A stretch of DNA of 64,000 bases, taken from contig NZ_QYUM01000003.1 of NCBI RefSeq assembly GCF_003590775.1, positions 1,242,501 to 1,306,500 on the forward strand. Direction: 5' to 3'. The translations under genes and the position numbers were made by a program. The stretch's first letter is position 1, and each line of letters starts with the position of its first letter. This document shows positions 8,482 through 16,368 of the stretch, piece by piece. Origin of the DNA: Sphingomonas cavernae (lineage in GTDB: Bacteria; Pseudomonadota; Alphaproteobacteria; Sphingomonadales; Sphingomonadaceae). The notes under the pieces are model-generated. The model saw nothing but the letters and a program-made list of their open reading frames with translations, was not told where the DNA came from and did not search any database.

Positions 8482-8859
8482 ATGTTGACCGTGGGACGTT
8501 TTGGCACGCGCGATCTGGAGCGCGCGAAGCCCTTTTACGACGCCATCGCCGAAATGCTGGGCGCGCCCCGCGTGTTCGAACGCCCGGATCTGGTGGGTTA
8601 TCAGGGCGCTGAAGGCAGCATGTTGCTGGTCGGCAAGCCCTTTGCCGGTGATGCGACGGTGGGTAACGGCACACAGATGGGGCTTGCTGCGCCAAGCCGT
8701 GCGGTCGTCGATGCCGTGCACGCAAAGGCGCTTGAACTGGGCGGAAGCTGCGAGGGTACACCGGGCATCCGGGGCGACGATCCCAATGGCTTTTACGGAG
8801 CCTATTTCCGCGATCTCGACGGCAACAAGCTCACGGTCTTCCGCTACGGCCCGCCATGA
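8482..8859 (+). CDS. VOC-family protein
   Basis: A 125-aa glyoxalase-fold protein. It begins MLTVGRFGTRDLERAKPFYDAIAEMLG, typical of the first VOC unit, and ends GFYGAYFRDLDGNKLTVFRY, typical of the last strand. The ATG at 8482 is preceded by AAGGGAGAAAA. Function is unassigned; many relatives are small-molecule-binding proteins of unknown role. It is separated from the SnoaL-like gene by about 125 bp with no clear gene, but is still on the same strand as the 5.4-9.7 kb operon. Confidence 0.8.
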   Translation: MLTVGRFGTRDLERAKPFYDAIAEMLGAPRVFERPDLVGYQGAEGSMLLVGKPFAGDATVGNGTQMGLAAPSRAVVDAVHAKALELGGSCEGTPGIRGDDPNGFYGAYFRDLDGNKLTVFRYGPP

Positions 8860-8899
8860 TTCCGGCCGCGCGGTGCGTGGATGACAAGAGGATCTTTGC

Positions 8900-9718
8900 A
8901 TGAAAGTTGGATTTATCGGGCTGGGCAGTCTGGGCGCACCGATGGCGCGCCGGATCGCACGCAGCGGATTCCCGCTGGTCGTCCATGACGTCAGCGCGGC
9001 CGCGATGGACGCGTTCGACGAGCCGGGGGTGGAACTGGTCAGCGATCCGGTGGAGGTGGCGCGGCGCTGCGAGGCGCTCTGCGTCTGCGTCCGGATGGAC
9101 AGTGATCTTGTCGATCTTGCCGGCGACGGCAAGATTTTCGCGGCGCTTGGCGAGGGTGGCCTGTTCATCGTGCATTCCACCGTAGCTCCCGAACTATGTC
9201 AGGAACTGGCCGAGCGCGCCCGGGAGCACGGCGTGGCGCTGGTCGACGCGGGGGTCTCGGGCGGAGGCCCTGCCGCGCTCAAGGGCGAGCTTTCGATATA
9301 TGCGGGCGGCGGCGACGACGCGCTCGACAAGGCGCGGCCGCTGCTCGAAAGCCTTGGCAAGGTCGCATATCTGGGGCCGGTTGGGCGCGGCATGCAGGGC
9401 AAGCTGCTCAACAACCTCGTCTCTATCGCCAATTACGGCATGGCGGCGGCGATCCTAGACCTGGGTGAGAGCCTTGGATTCGACCGTGAACAATTGCGCG
9501 AAACGCTGATGGCGGGATCCGCGCAGGGATTTGCGCTGCGCGCTGTCCCGGGCCTTTTACGCCCCGAAGGCGCGGTCGCCATGCGGCAGTTGCTCGGCAA
9601 GGATGTCGACCATGCCCGCAAGCTCGCGGACAACGCCACGCCGGCAATGGCAGCGCTGGTGCGGGCGGCGGAATCGATGCTGGAGCGGCTCGATCGCGCA
9701 GCCGCCGAGGTGAAATAG
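8900..9718 (+). CDS. NAD(P)-dependent beta-hydroxyacid dehydrogenase (3-hydroxyisobutyrate dehydrogenase family)
   Basis: A 272-aa protein with the N-terminal Rossmann signature GFIGLGSLGAPMARRIARSG, the substrate-binding DAGVSGGGPAALKG, and the catalytic lysine in GKLLNNLVSIANYGM. It should oxidise a beta-hydroxyacid (or reduce the matching semialdehyde) with NAD(P). It ends the 5.4-9.7 kb plus-strand gene set and converges on the minus-strand SnoaL-like gene four bases away. The exact substrate is unknown. Confidence 0.88.
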   Translation: MKVGFIGLGSLGAPMARRIARSGFPLVVHDVSAAAMDAFDEPGVELVSDPVEVARRCEALCVCVRMDSDLVDLAGDGKIFAALGEGGLFIVHSTVAPELCQELAERAREHGVALVDAGVSGGGPAALKGELSIYAGGGDDALDKARPLLESLGKVAYLGPVGRGMQGKLLNNLVSIANYGMAAAILDLGESLGFDREQLRETLMAGSAQGFALRAVPGLLRPEGAVAMRQLLGKDVDHARKLADNATPAMAALVRAAESMLERLDRAAAEVK

Positions 9719-9722
9719 CCGG

Positions 9723-10055
9723 TTAGCCGCGCTTGTAGATGCTGAGGCGGCGGATCCGGCCGTCCTCATCGGTCTGGAAGAAATTGGCGGTACGGCGGCT
9801 GGTGCCGTCATCCAGTCTCGCCTCGATCTCGGTCGCGACGCCGCTCTCGGAGGCAATCACGGTCCTGGGCGTCGGGCTGGGCGCCTGCATCGAGAAGAGC
9901 TGGCCATACATCGCGCGGATCGCGTCACGCCCGGCGAGTTCGCGTCCGTCGGGCAGGATCATCACGGCATCCTCGACGAAGAGCGACAGCAGCGTCTCGA
10001 CGTCGCGATTGCGCATGCCGCCGAAATAGCGGTCGACCAGTTCCTGTCCCGTCAT
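9723..10055 (-). CDS. SnoaL-like NTF2-fold protein
   Basis: A 110-aa single-domain NTF2-like protein: VDRYFGGMRNRDVETLLSLFVEDAVMILPDG is the typical helix-helix-strand start of this fold, and GRIRRLSIYKRG is its last strand. It is shorter than the BaiE-like proteins and lacks the clear Tyr-Asp-His pattern, so it could be a ketosteroid-isomerase-like enzyme or a binding protein. It overlaps the upstream SDR stop by ATGA. Last gene of the Rieske operon. Confidence 0.8.
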   Translation of the reverse strand: MTGQELVDRYFGGMRNRDVETLLSLFVEDAVMILPDGRELAGRDAIRAMYGQLFSMQAPSPTPRTVIASESGVATEIEARLDDGTSRRTANFFQTDEDGRIRRLSIYKRG

Positions 10056-10858
10056 AGCAAACTCCCTCCGTCGACCGGATATACCTGCCCCGTGACGAAG
10101 CCCGCCCCATCGGAGGCGAGCCAGACGACCAGCGAGGCGACCTCTTCGGGCATCGCGACGGGGCGCCCGACCACCGTCTGGCGCGCGCGCTTCGCCATGT
10201 CCTCCACGCTGGCCCCGGCAAAGGCTTCCTTGAAGAAGCCGCTCCTGAAGCGGCTGCCTTTGCTGAAAGCGTCGGGATCGCTCGAAACCGTGCCATAGGG
10301 TGCGACGCAGTTCACGCGGATACCGTGCTGTCCTACTTCCTTCGCCAGCACTTTGGTGAAGCCGTGCACCGCGGCTTTGGCGGCGGAATAGACAGGCAGC
10401 ATGTAATCGCCGACCAGTCCCGCGGTGGAACCGATATGGACGATCGCGCCGCCCCTGGCCGCGATCATGCCGGGCAGAACGGCATGCGTCATGCGCAGCA
10501 CTGTGCCCAGATTGAGATCGATGTCGCCCGCCCAGGTCGCGGGATCGGAGTCCGCGAAGAAGCCCGCGCCGACATTGCCGCCGACATTGTTGACGAGCAC
10601 GCCAACCGCGCCAAGCTCAAACGCCGCCTCAAGAATGCGCGAGGGCGACGCCGGGTCGGTCATGTCGGCGGGCACAAAGCGAGCGTCGGCCGCACCGCGA
10701 TCCTTGCACAGGGCGACCAGCCGCTCGCCGGCTTCCAGATCGCGGCCCACGCCCACGACATTTGCACCTTCCGCGGCGAGGCCAAGCGCGATGGCGCGGC
10801 CGATATTCGCGGTTGCGCCAGTCACGATCGCAACCTTGCCTGCAAGTCCCGTGTCCAC
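10052..10858 (-). CDS. Short-chain dehydrogenase/reductase (intact copy)
   Basis: A 268-aa SDR: TGATANIGRAIALGLA at the cofactor loop, NNVGGNVGAG, catalytic YSAAK, and PVDGGSLL at the C-terminus. Its first 120 codons lie inside a 941-bp exact tandem repeat; a truncated copy of the same N-terminus is present at 11439-11799. This intact copy is the one that continues into the SnoaL-like gene (ATGA overlap). Probable role is oxidation of an alcohol made by the Rieske oxygenase in the same operon; this is inferred from context. Confidence 0.9.
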   Translation of the reverse strand: MDTGLAGKVAIVTGATANIGRAIALGLAAEGANVVGVGRDLEAGERLVALCKDRGAADARFVPADMTDPASPSRILEAAFELGAVGVLVNNVGGNVGAGFFADSDPATWAGDIDLNLGTVLRMTHAVLPGMIAARGGAIVHIGSTAGLVGDYMLPVYSAAKAAVHGFTKVLAKEVGQHGIRVNCVAPYGTVSSDPDAFSKGSRFRSGFFKEAFAGASVEDMAKRARQTVVGRPVAMPEEVASLVVWLASDGAGFVTGQVYPVDGGSLL

Positions 10859-10887
10859 ACTGCCTCTCCCGAAACGGCGCGCGCCGC

Positions 10888-11223
10888 TCAGACGTCGGCG
10901 GGGGCGCGGGTGATTCTCATCGCTTCACGATGTGGCGTATGGCTTGCCTCGTCACTGCCCTGAACTTCAACCGCCTGGGCGATATGCGCAAGCGACAGGC
11001 AGAGATTCATAAGACGCTGCTCGCCGGCATCGTACTCTGCGAGTGGTTTTGCATCGAGCAATGCGAGCGCCGGGACGAGCAGGGGCTTGCCCGCTTCGAA
11101 AAAGGCGCTGCGCTCTGCTTCGGTAGAAGTCGACCTGCGGTTCGCGCGATTGGCGGAGCCTTCCAGCGCCCAATTTTCGACAAAGGGCTCCAGCACCTCG
11201 AAGCCGGTGGGGAGCCGGGTCAT
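10888..11223 (-). CDS. 111-aa conserved-looking protein, duplicate copy
   Basis: Identical to the gene at 11829-12164 because it lies in the tandem duplication. Its ATG overlaps the stop of the truncated Rieske tail (ATGA). It is followed 29 bp later by the intact SDR, so this copy keeps the original downstream neighbour. The same reading frame is also open upstream through the repeat junction, so a hybrid 303-aa frame starting at 11799 ends here. The protein is rich in Ala, Leu and Glu and probably helical, with no motif that names a function. Confidence 0.75.
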   Translation of the reverse strand: MTRLPTGFEVLEPFVENWALEGSANRANRRSTSTEAERSAFFEAGKPLLVPALALLDAKPLAEYDAGEQRLMNLCLSLAHIAQAVEVQGSDEASHTPHREAMRITRAPADV

Positions 11224-11438
11224 GCCGCACATCCCGCAGTCGCCTGCTCGACCTTCCAGGATTCGACCGCATCGCGGACGCCGTTGAACAGGTGGCGACA
11301 CAACGCCTCCTGCGTCTGGAAATGGATATGCTTCAAGGCGCCGCTTGAAAGCCCGCGCTGCCCGGCGGCGATCACCGCGCGGTCCTCGGCATGGATGTCG
11401 CGCGCCGTCGCCATCGCAAATTCGCGCGCGAAGCGCTC
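11220..11438 (-). pseudogene. Rieske oxygenase 3' fragment in the duplicated unit
   Basis: The last 72 codons of the Rieske gene, identical to 12161-12379, without the Rieske cluster, mononuclear-iron site or own start. It is a by-product of the tandem duplication and is not expected to make a functional enzyme. Confidence 0.9.
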
Positions 11439-11799
11439 GCACTGTGCCCAGATTGAGATCGATGTCGCCCGCCCAGGTCGCGGGATCGGAGTCCGCGAAG
11501 AAGCCCGCGCCGACATTGCCGCCGACATTGTTGACGAGCACGCCAACCGCGCCAAGCTCAAACGCCGCCTCAAGAATGCGCGAGGGCGACGCCGGGTCGG
11601 TCATGTCGGCGGGCACAAAGCGAGCGTCGGCCGCACCGCGATCCTTGCACAGGGCGACCAGCCGCTCGCCGGCTTCCAGATCGCGGCCCACGCCCACGAC
11701 ATTTGCACCTTCCGCGGCGAGGCCAAGCGCGATGGCGCGGCCGATATTCGCGGTTGCGCCAGTCACGATCGCAACCTTGCCTGCAAGTCCCGTGTCCAC
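11439..11799 (-). pseudogene. Truncated SDR N-terminus in the duplicated unit
   Basis: The first 120 codons of the SDR, identical to 10498-10858. The cofactor loop is present but the fragment stops before the YSAAK catalytic motif. At the repeat junction the frame runs on through 72 out-of-frame codons of Rieske sequence and then, by chance, enters the 111-aa gene in frame, giving a 303-codon hybrid (10888-11799). It retains the SDR ribosome-binding context and could be translated, but catalytic function is unlikely. Confidence 0.85.
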
Positions 11800-11828
11800 A
11801 CTGCCTCTCCCGAAACGGCGCGCGCCGC

Positions 11829-12164
11829 TCAGACGTCGGCGGGGGCGCGGGTGATTCTCATCGCTTCACGATGTGGCGTATGGCTTGCCTCGTCACTGCC
11901 CTGAACTTCAACCGCCTGGGCGATATGCGCAAGCGACAGGCAGAGATTCATAAGACGCTGCTCGCCGGCATCGTACTCTGCGAGTGGTTTTGCATCGAGC
12001 AATGCGAGCGCCGGGACGAGCAGGGGCTTGCCCGCTTCGAAAAAGGCGCTGCGCTCTGCTTCGGTAGAAGTCGACCTGCGGTTCGCGCGATTGGCGGAGC
12101 CTTCCAGCGCCCAATTTTCGACAAAGGGCTCCAGCACCTCGAAGCCGGTGGGGAGCCGGGTCAT
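11829..12164 (-). CDS. 111-aa protein of unknown function, coupled to the Rieske oxygenase
   Basis: The ATG at 12164 overlaps the Rieske stop as ATGA, which sets the start. The product (MTRLPTGFEVLEPFVENWAL...) is 111 aa, without signal peptide, membrane segment or cysteine cluster. Its tight coupling suggests an accessory role for the oxygenase, but I do not recognise a named family. It lacks the features of a small-subunit (beta) aromatic dioxygenase and of a ferredoxin. A second identical copy exists at 10888-11223. Confidence 0.8.
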   Translation of the reverse strand: MTRLPTGFEVLEPFVENWALEGSANRANRRSTSTEAERSAFFEAGKPLLVPALALLDAKPLAEYDAGEQRLMNLCLSLAHIAQAVEVQGSDEASHTPHREAMRITRAPADV

Positions 12165-13363
12165 GCCGCACATCCCGCAGTCGCCTGCTCGACCTTCCAG
12201 GATTCGACCGCATCGCGGACGCCGTTGAACAGGTGGCGACACAACGCCTCCTGCGTCTGGAAATGGATATGCTTCAAGGCGCCGCTTGAAAGCCCGCGCT
12301 GCCCGGCGGCGATCACCGCGCGGTCCTCGGCATGGATGTCGCGCGCCGTCGCCATCGCAAATTCGCGCGCGAAGCGCTCGCTGGCATTACCGTCCTCGCC
12401 GACCCAGTAGATCCGGATCACGCCGCGCGAACGCGTCGCCGAGATCGGATACACGGTGTGGGAAAAGTGCTGGATCGGAGTTCCGAGCAGAAAGAAATTT
12501 GGAAAGAGCGCGAAATATTCGCGGTCATTCGGTCCACCTACGATGCCGCGCCGCATGCCCGCCTCATATCCCTTGCCGAACGCCATGCCCTGCGTCGGCT
12601 GGACTCTGGGCTCGGGGTTCGTCCAGATGGATTGCGTGCGGTGCGGGCCGTTGAAGCCATAGCGCAACGGATAGCCGAAGGGATTGTCCTGGCTCAGCGT
12701 CGCCTGCCCGGTGCGCGGATGGATAAAGCGCAGGTGGTAGTTCTCCTGGAAATTGTCGTAGGTCAGCTTCCAGTTCGCTTCGATGTCATAAACATATTCG
12801 GAAAAGGTCGTGGCCTGCGCCACCGGCAGCGTTTCTAGCCGCTCCGCGAGCCCCTGTAGCCAGTCGCGCAGGGGTGCAGGGTCCGGATCGAAGTTGATGA
12901 AGATCAGACCGGCGCAGACTTCGAGCGCAATCGACGGCAAGGCGCAGTCGGCCTTGGAGACATGAAACGCCTCAAAATCCGGCGCCGAGATCAGAGCGCC
13001 GTCCGTACCGAAGGTCCATCTGTGATAGGGGCAACTGAAGGTGGCGCGCTTGCCTTGCACATCGTCGACCAACTGCGTGCCACGGTGCGTGCAGACATTG
13101 TGGAAGGCGCGAATACCGCCATCCTTGCCGCGGACGATCAGGACGGAAGCATTCGCAAACTCCATCTCGCGGCGGATGAAGCTGCCTGACTCGGGCAGCT
13201 CGCAGACATGGCCGACCTGGATCCAGCTACGCAGGAACACGGCCTTGCGTTCGAGTTCAAACCAGTCGGCGTCGTAATAGGGGGCTGCAGGAATCGGATC
13301 CGTGCCGAGGAAGGCGACGTCCTTATTCGAGACCTGCTCGAACCCCCTGGGCGGAGCGTTCAT
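12161..13363 (-). CDS. Rieske non-heme iron oxygenase, alpha subunit
   Basis: A 400-aa protein of the usual alpha-subunit length. The [2Fe-2S] Rieske ligands are C91-x-H93 (CTHRG) and C111-x-x-H114 (CPYHRW). The mononuclear-iron site includes D203, H210 and H215 in DNFQENYHLRFIHP. It would insert oxygen into an organic substrate (hydroxylation, dealkylation or dihydroxylation), taking electrons from a ferredoxin/reductase not encoded beside it. Spacing of the motifs resembles the choline/carnitine monooxygenase and ring-hydroxylating group. First gene of the operon; a TetR gene and an operator-like palindrome lie just upstream. The last 72 codons are duplicated. Confidence 0.94.
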   Translation of the reverse strand: MNAPPRGFEQVSNKDVAFLGTDPIPAAPYYDADWFELERKAVFLRSWIQVGHVCELPESGSFIRREMEFANASVLIVRGKDGGIRAFHNVCTHRGTQLVDDVQGKRATFSCPYHRWTFGTDGALISAPDFEAFHVSKADCALPSIALEVCAGLIFINFDPDPAPLRDWLQGLAERLETLPVAQATTFSEYVYDIEANWKLTYDNFQENYHLRFIHPRTGQATLSQDNPFGYPLRYGFNGPHRTQSIWTNPEPRVQPTQGMAFGKGYEAGMRRGIVGGPNDREYFALFPNFFLLGTPIQHFSHTVYPISATRSRGVIRIYWVGEDGNASERFAREFAMATARDIHAEDRAVIAAGQRGLSSGALKHIHFQTQEALCRHLFNGVRDAVESWKVEQATAGCAA

Positions 13364-13420
13364 CCTCTCTTCTCCTCACTGCTTCATGCAATCGAGGCTT
13401 CAGAGTATCGCGGCCGAAAT

Positions 13421-13440
13421 TTTTTGCAACACATGTGTCG
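13421..13440. promoter_or_regulatory. Operator-like palindrome between tetR and the Rieske gene
   Basis: A perfect ACACATGTGT at 13429-13438 is flanked by T5 on the left and A5 on the right (TTTTT at 13421-13425, AAAAA just after). It lies in the 82-bp gap between the TetR stop and the Rieske start, about 65 bp before the Rieske ATG. This is a natural place for the adjacent TetR protein to repress the oxygenase operon; binding is inferred. Confidence 0.5.
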
Positions 13441-13445
13441 AAAAA

Positions 13446-14036
13446 TTAGATTGCGTCCTCGCCTCTGGTGAGGCTCAGGTCGCGCAGCAATCGCTGTTGC
13501 TCACGGCGAAAGCGCTCCATGATCTCGGCATCACTGGCGTCGGGGCGCACCGCGTTGCGAAAGACCCGCGGGCCGATCACCGCGCCGGTGATGAGGATCG
13601 TGCAGAATATCTCGGCATCGGTGCGGCCTGTGCTTGCAAGGTCCGTCACGCCCTTCACCAGCGCATCCCACTGCGGATAACTCTCCCTGATGTCGGATCC
13701 GGAGACGAAATCCTCGATCCACAATTTGATGAGCTCGGGATTCTGCAGGACGAAGCGGCTGAGATGATCGATCCGCTCGTCCTGCGGAGCAGGGTCGTTG
13801 AAGGCCGCAACGAGTTGTTCGGAAGACCAGTGACGTACGGCGCGCAGAAGCGCGTCGCGCGTGCTGAAATGATAATAGACGGTCGTCCGGTTGATGCTCG
13901 TGGCGCGGGCGAGCGCGGCAATGGAGAGCGCATCCGCACCTTTTTCCGAGATGAGCCTGACGGCGGTTTCGATCAGCGCGCGATGCGTCTCGTCATAACC
14001 CCGGTTGGGTTTGCGGCTTTCGACAGTGTCATTCAT
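13446..14036 (-). CDS. TetR-family transcriptional regulator
   Basis: A 196-aa repressor. The N-terminal DNA-binding domain is complete: ETAVRLISEKGADALSIAALARATSINRTTVYYHFSTRDALL. The C-terminal ~140 residues are the helical ligand-binding domain. The ATG at 14036 (MNDTVESRKP) gives the usual length; an ATG 18 bp upstream is also possible. It lies directly upstream of the Rieske operon on the same strand and probably controls it through the site at 13421-13440. An IS element was inserted about 60 bp upstream of its start and separates it from the aldo/keto reductase gene. Confidence 0.9.
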   Translation of the reverse strand: MNDTVESRKPNRGYDETHRALIETAVRLISEKGADALSIAALARATSINRTTVYYHFSTRDALLRAVRHWSSEQLVAAFNDPAPQDERIDHLSRFVLQNPELIKLWIEDFVSGSDIRESYPQWDALVKGVTDLASTGRTDAEIFCTILITGAVIGPRVFRNAVRPDASDAEIMERFRREQQRLLRDLSLTRGEDAI

Positions 14037-14096
14037 GCATGCGACATGCCGCATCCGGGCGCGATTTGACAGTCCAGGGGTCACTTGCAGGGATTA

Positions 14097-14943
14097 GGCG
14101 GCGTGGACGAATTGGTTGACGTGGACGGTGTGGGTTGATTCAAGGCTGCCTTTTGGAGGCAGGTTTGAGCCGGGGCGATCTGAGCGAAGCAGAATGGCGC
14201 GTTCTGAAGGGTCTGCTGCCGATCGAGCCAGAGAACCGAGGGCGCGGCCGCAGGCCTGAGCAGAATCTCTCGATAGTCAACGGCATACTCTGGCGGCTGC
14301 GCTGTGGGACTGCTTGGCGCGATGTCCCGCCAAAATACGGCAATTGGAACACGATCTACCGGCGGTTCCGTCGTTGGAGCGAGGCCGGGGTCTGGGAGGC
14401 CGTGTCGGTGACGCTTGCCGAGATCATGGCCGACACCGGACACTACAGCATCGACAGCACCACCCTTCGCGCCCATGTCTCGGCAGCGGGCGGAAAAGGG
14501 GGACTTGTCGACGCGCTCTTGGCCGCTCGCGGGGCGGGTTCACCAGTAAGCTTCACTGTCTGGCTGATGCCCGAGGACGCCCCGTCGCCTTCCACCTGAC
14601 TGGTGGTGAAGCCGCCGACTGCACGGCCTATGACACGCTGATCCGCCTGCCGGACCGCGCTCCGGCGGCTCTGCTGGCCGACAAAGGCTACGACACCAAC
14701 GCCATTCGCGCCGATCTCGCGAGCCGCAGCATACAGGCTGTCATCCCGGCGCGCTCCAATCGCCGAGAAAGGATCGAGCACGATCGGCAGCTCTACAGGC
14801 AGCGAAACGGCATTGAGCGAATGTTCGGCAAGCTGAAAATCAATCGTGCCGTCGCCACCCGCTACGATCAAACGCCCTCAAGTTTCCTCGGCATGGTCCA
14901 TCTCGCTGCCATCCGGCTTTGGATCAAATTCGTCCACGCCGCC
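14097..14943 (+). mobile_element. IS5-family (IS427-type) insertion sequence, 847 bp
   Basis: The element is bounded by perfect 17-bp terminal inverted repeats starting GGCGGCGTGGACGAATT at 14097 and ending at 14943, and flanked by TA on both sides (14095-14096 and 14944-14945), consistent with the TA-type target preference of IS427 elements. It carries one transposase in two overlapping frames. The target was the stop codon of the aldo/keto reductase gene on the other strand. Confidence 0.93.
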
Positions 14944-14946
14944 TAG
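14165..14946 (+). CDS. IS5-family transposase made by -1 frameshift
   Basis: The first frame (to 14599) has the N-terminal region LSEAEWRVLKGLLP and the first catalytic aspartate in IDSTTLRAH. The second frame, one base back, has ALGRSRGGFTSKLH, the second aspartate in LLADKGYD and the glutamate in NGIERMFGKLK, completing the DDE set. The frames meet at the slippery run AAAAGGGGG (14494-14502), where -1 slippage gives a normal family sequence. I chose TTG at 14165 because GGAGG lies just before it. The stop TAG uses the target TA plus the next host base. It appears intact, not decayed. Confidence 0.88.
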
Positions 14947-16007
14947 TAAGAACTGCGGTCGCTCGCCAGCGTGATGCCGCCGAACATCATCGACCGGGCC
15001 GGGGACGCGAGCAATTCGTGCGGAAAGCCACGCGCGATCCGGCTCGCGGCATCGAGCCGTTCGATCTGGCCTTCGTCAAACTCCACAGCCAGAGCGCCCA
15101 GATTATCCTTTAGCTGCGCAAGCGTGCGTACGCCCATCACCGGCGAGGTGACGGCCGGGTTGAGCAGCGTCCACGCGAGCGCCACCTGGGCCGGGCTGCA
15201 GCCGAGTTCCGCGGCCACCGCCCGTCCTTCCTGTGCGATCGTCAGGTTGCGGGCGTTGAGCCGGCCGGTGGCAATGTTGATGGATTTTCGCGGAGCATCC
15301 TCACCCTTGGCCGGGCCGGCGAGATCGTCCTCGCCATATTTCCCGGAAAGCACACCACCCGCGAGCGGCGACCATGGGAGCACGCCCATCCCCATCTCGC
15401 GCGCCATGGGAATGAGCTCGCGCTCGACGGTCCGCTCGGTGAGGTTGTAGCAGATTTGCAGGGCGACAAAGGGGGACCAGCCGCGAAGCCGCGCAATCTC
15501 CTGCATGCGGGCGGCCTGCCAGGCGGGAAGGTCGGAAAGGCCCGCATAGAGAATCTTGCCCTGCCGCACGAGATCGTCGAACGCGCGGACGATCTCTTCG
15601 ACGGGCGTCACGAAATCCCACATGTGAAGGTAGAGCAGGTCGATATGGTCGGTGCCAAGCCGCTTGAGGCTGTCCTCGACCGAGCGGATCATGTTCTTGC
15701 GATGGTTGCCGCTCGCATTGGGATCGCCTGGGCGCATTGTGAGCGAATATTTGGTCGAAATGACCAGACCATCGCGTCGGTCCCTGATCAGTCCGGCGAG
15801 CACGGTCTCCGATCCGCCGTTGCCGTAGAAATTCGCGGTGTCGATGAAGTTGCCGCCCTGATCCACATAATAGTCGAAAATGCGCGCTGCCATCGCATCG
15901 TCGGCGCCCCAGTCCTGGCCCGTTCCGAATGTCATCGTCCCGAGTGAAAGCGGCGACACCCGAAGGCCAGAGGCGCCAAGCAACCGGTACTGATCGAGCG
16001 ATATCAT
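14943..16007 (-). CDS. Aldo/keto reductase
   Basis: A 354-aa TIM-barrel NADPH-dependent oxidoreductase. The catalytic tetrad is visible: Asp and Tyr in GNFIDTANFYGNGG, Lys in LVISTKYSL and His in DLLYLHMWDF. The ATG at 16007 is preceded by GGAGGAATG. The stop codon lies exactly at the IS border: with the element the codon is TAG, and after its removal in silico it would be TAA at the same place, so the protein is unchanged. Likely reduces a ketone or aldehyde intermediate; substrate unknown. It is divergent from the TonB receptor gene. Confidence 0.92.
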   Translation of the reverse strand: MISLDQYRLLGASGLRVSPLSLGTMTFGTGQDWGADDAMAARIFDYYVDQGGNFIDTANFYGNGGSETVLAGLIRDRRDGLVISTKYSLTMRPGDPNASGNHRKNMIRSVEDSLKRLGTDHIDLLYLHMWDFVTPVEEIVRAFDDLVRQGKILYAGLSDLPAWQAARMQEIARLRGWSPFVALQICYNLTERTVERELIPMAREMGMGVLPWSPLAGGVLSGKYGEDDLAGPAKGEDAPRKSINIATGRLNARNLTIAQEGRAVAAELGCSPAQVALAWTLLNPAVTSPVMGVRTLAQLKDNLGALAVEFDEGQIERLDAASRIARGFPHELLASPARSMMFGGITLASDRSSY

Positions 16008-16368
16008 CCAGCATTCCTCCAGAAGTGTCATTGAACCGCCGGCGGCGCGCGGGACTGTCCAGGCCGCCGATGGATCCGCAGCGCGGGAATGGGGAAGCCC
16101 CTCATGCCGGTCAAGGCATGAGCCCGACCCAGCAATTGTCCCATAGTGTTCAAAACGCGCGAGATCGTCGCTTTGGTGGTGCGACATTCCTGCCGCACGC
16201 AAGCGAAAACCCAGACCAAACCGCCAATCGCAGTAGCGATATTGGCCGGATAGGCGGGGCGGGGGGCTTCTCCCCACGCGTTTTTCGGACATAACCACGC
16301 AACAACCAGAAGGCGCTGTCGCAAGCGTACGAAATTGCGCGGCCACACACGAGGGGAGGACCGATCCT
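16008..16368. promoter_or_regulatory. 361-bp divergent intergenic region with an inverted repeat
   Basis: This region separates the aldo/keto reductase (minus) from the TonB receptor (plus). It holds a perfect inverted repeat with 8-bp arms, CTCATGCC and GGCATGAG, at 16101-16122 (6-bp spacer), about 95 bp upstream of the reductase ATG, and a GC-rich run with CCCC/GGGG near 16258-16278. No protein-coding gene is convincing here. The inverted repeat may be an operator. Confidence 0.45.

Larger units (their letters stand above)
10498..12379. repeat. Exact 941-bp tandem duplication (10498-11438 and 11439-12379)
   Basis: The two units read as identical in every stretch I compared, with a constant offset of 941 bp. 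GC is present at all three borders (10498, 11439, 12380), a 2-bp microhomology. Each unit contains, on the minus strand, the last 72 codons of the Rieske oxygenase, the complete 111-aa gene and the first 120 codons of the SDR. The outcome is one intact Rieske gene, one intact SDR gene, two intact copies of the small gene, and one truncated copy each of Rieske and SDR. It is either a very recent event or an assembly error. Confidence 0.95.

Noticed and set aside
14135-14599. First transposase frame as a broken gene
   Set aside because: The second frame completes all DDE motifs after a -1 slip at a slippery run, as normal for IS427-type elements.
14943-16007. Aldo/keto reductase truncated by the IS element
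   Set aside because: In-silico removal of the element gives a TAA at the same codon, so no residues were lost.
16147-16152. Single TGTTCA upstream of the first TonB receptor
   Set aside because: Only one half-site without a partner; such 6-mers are expected by chance in the window.
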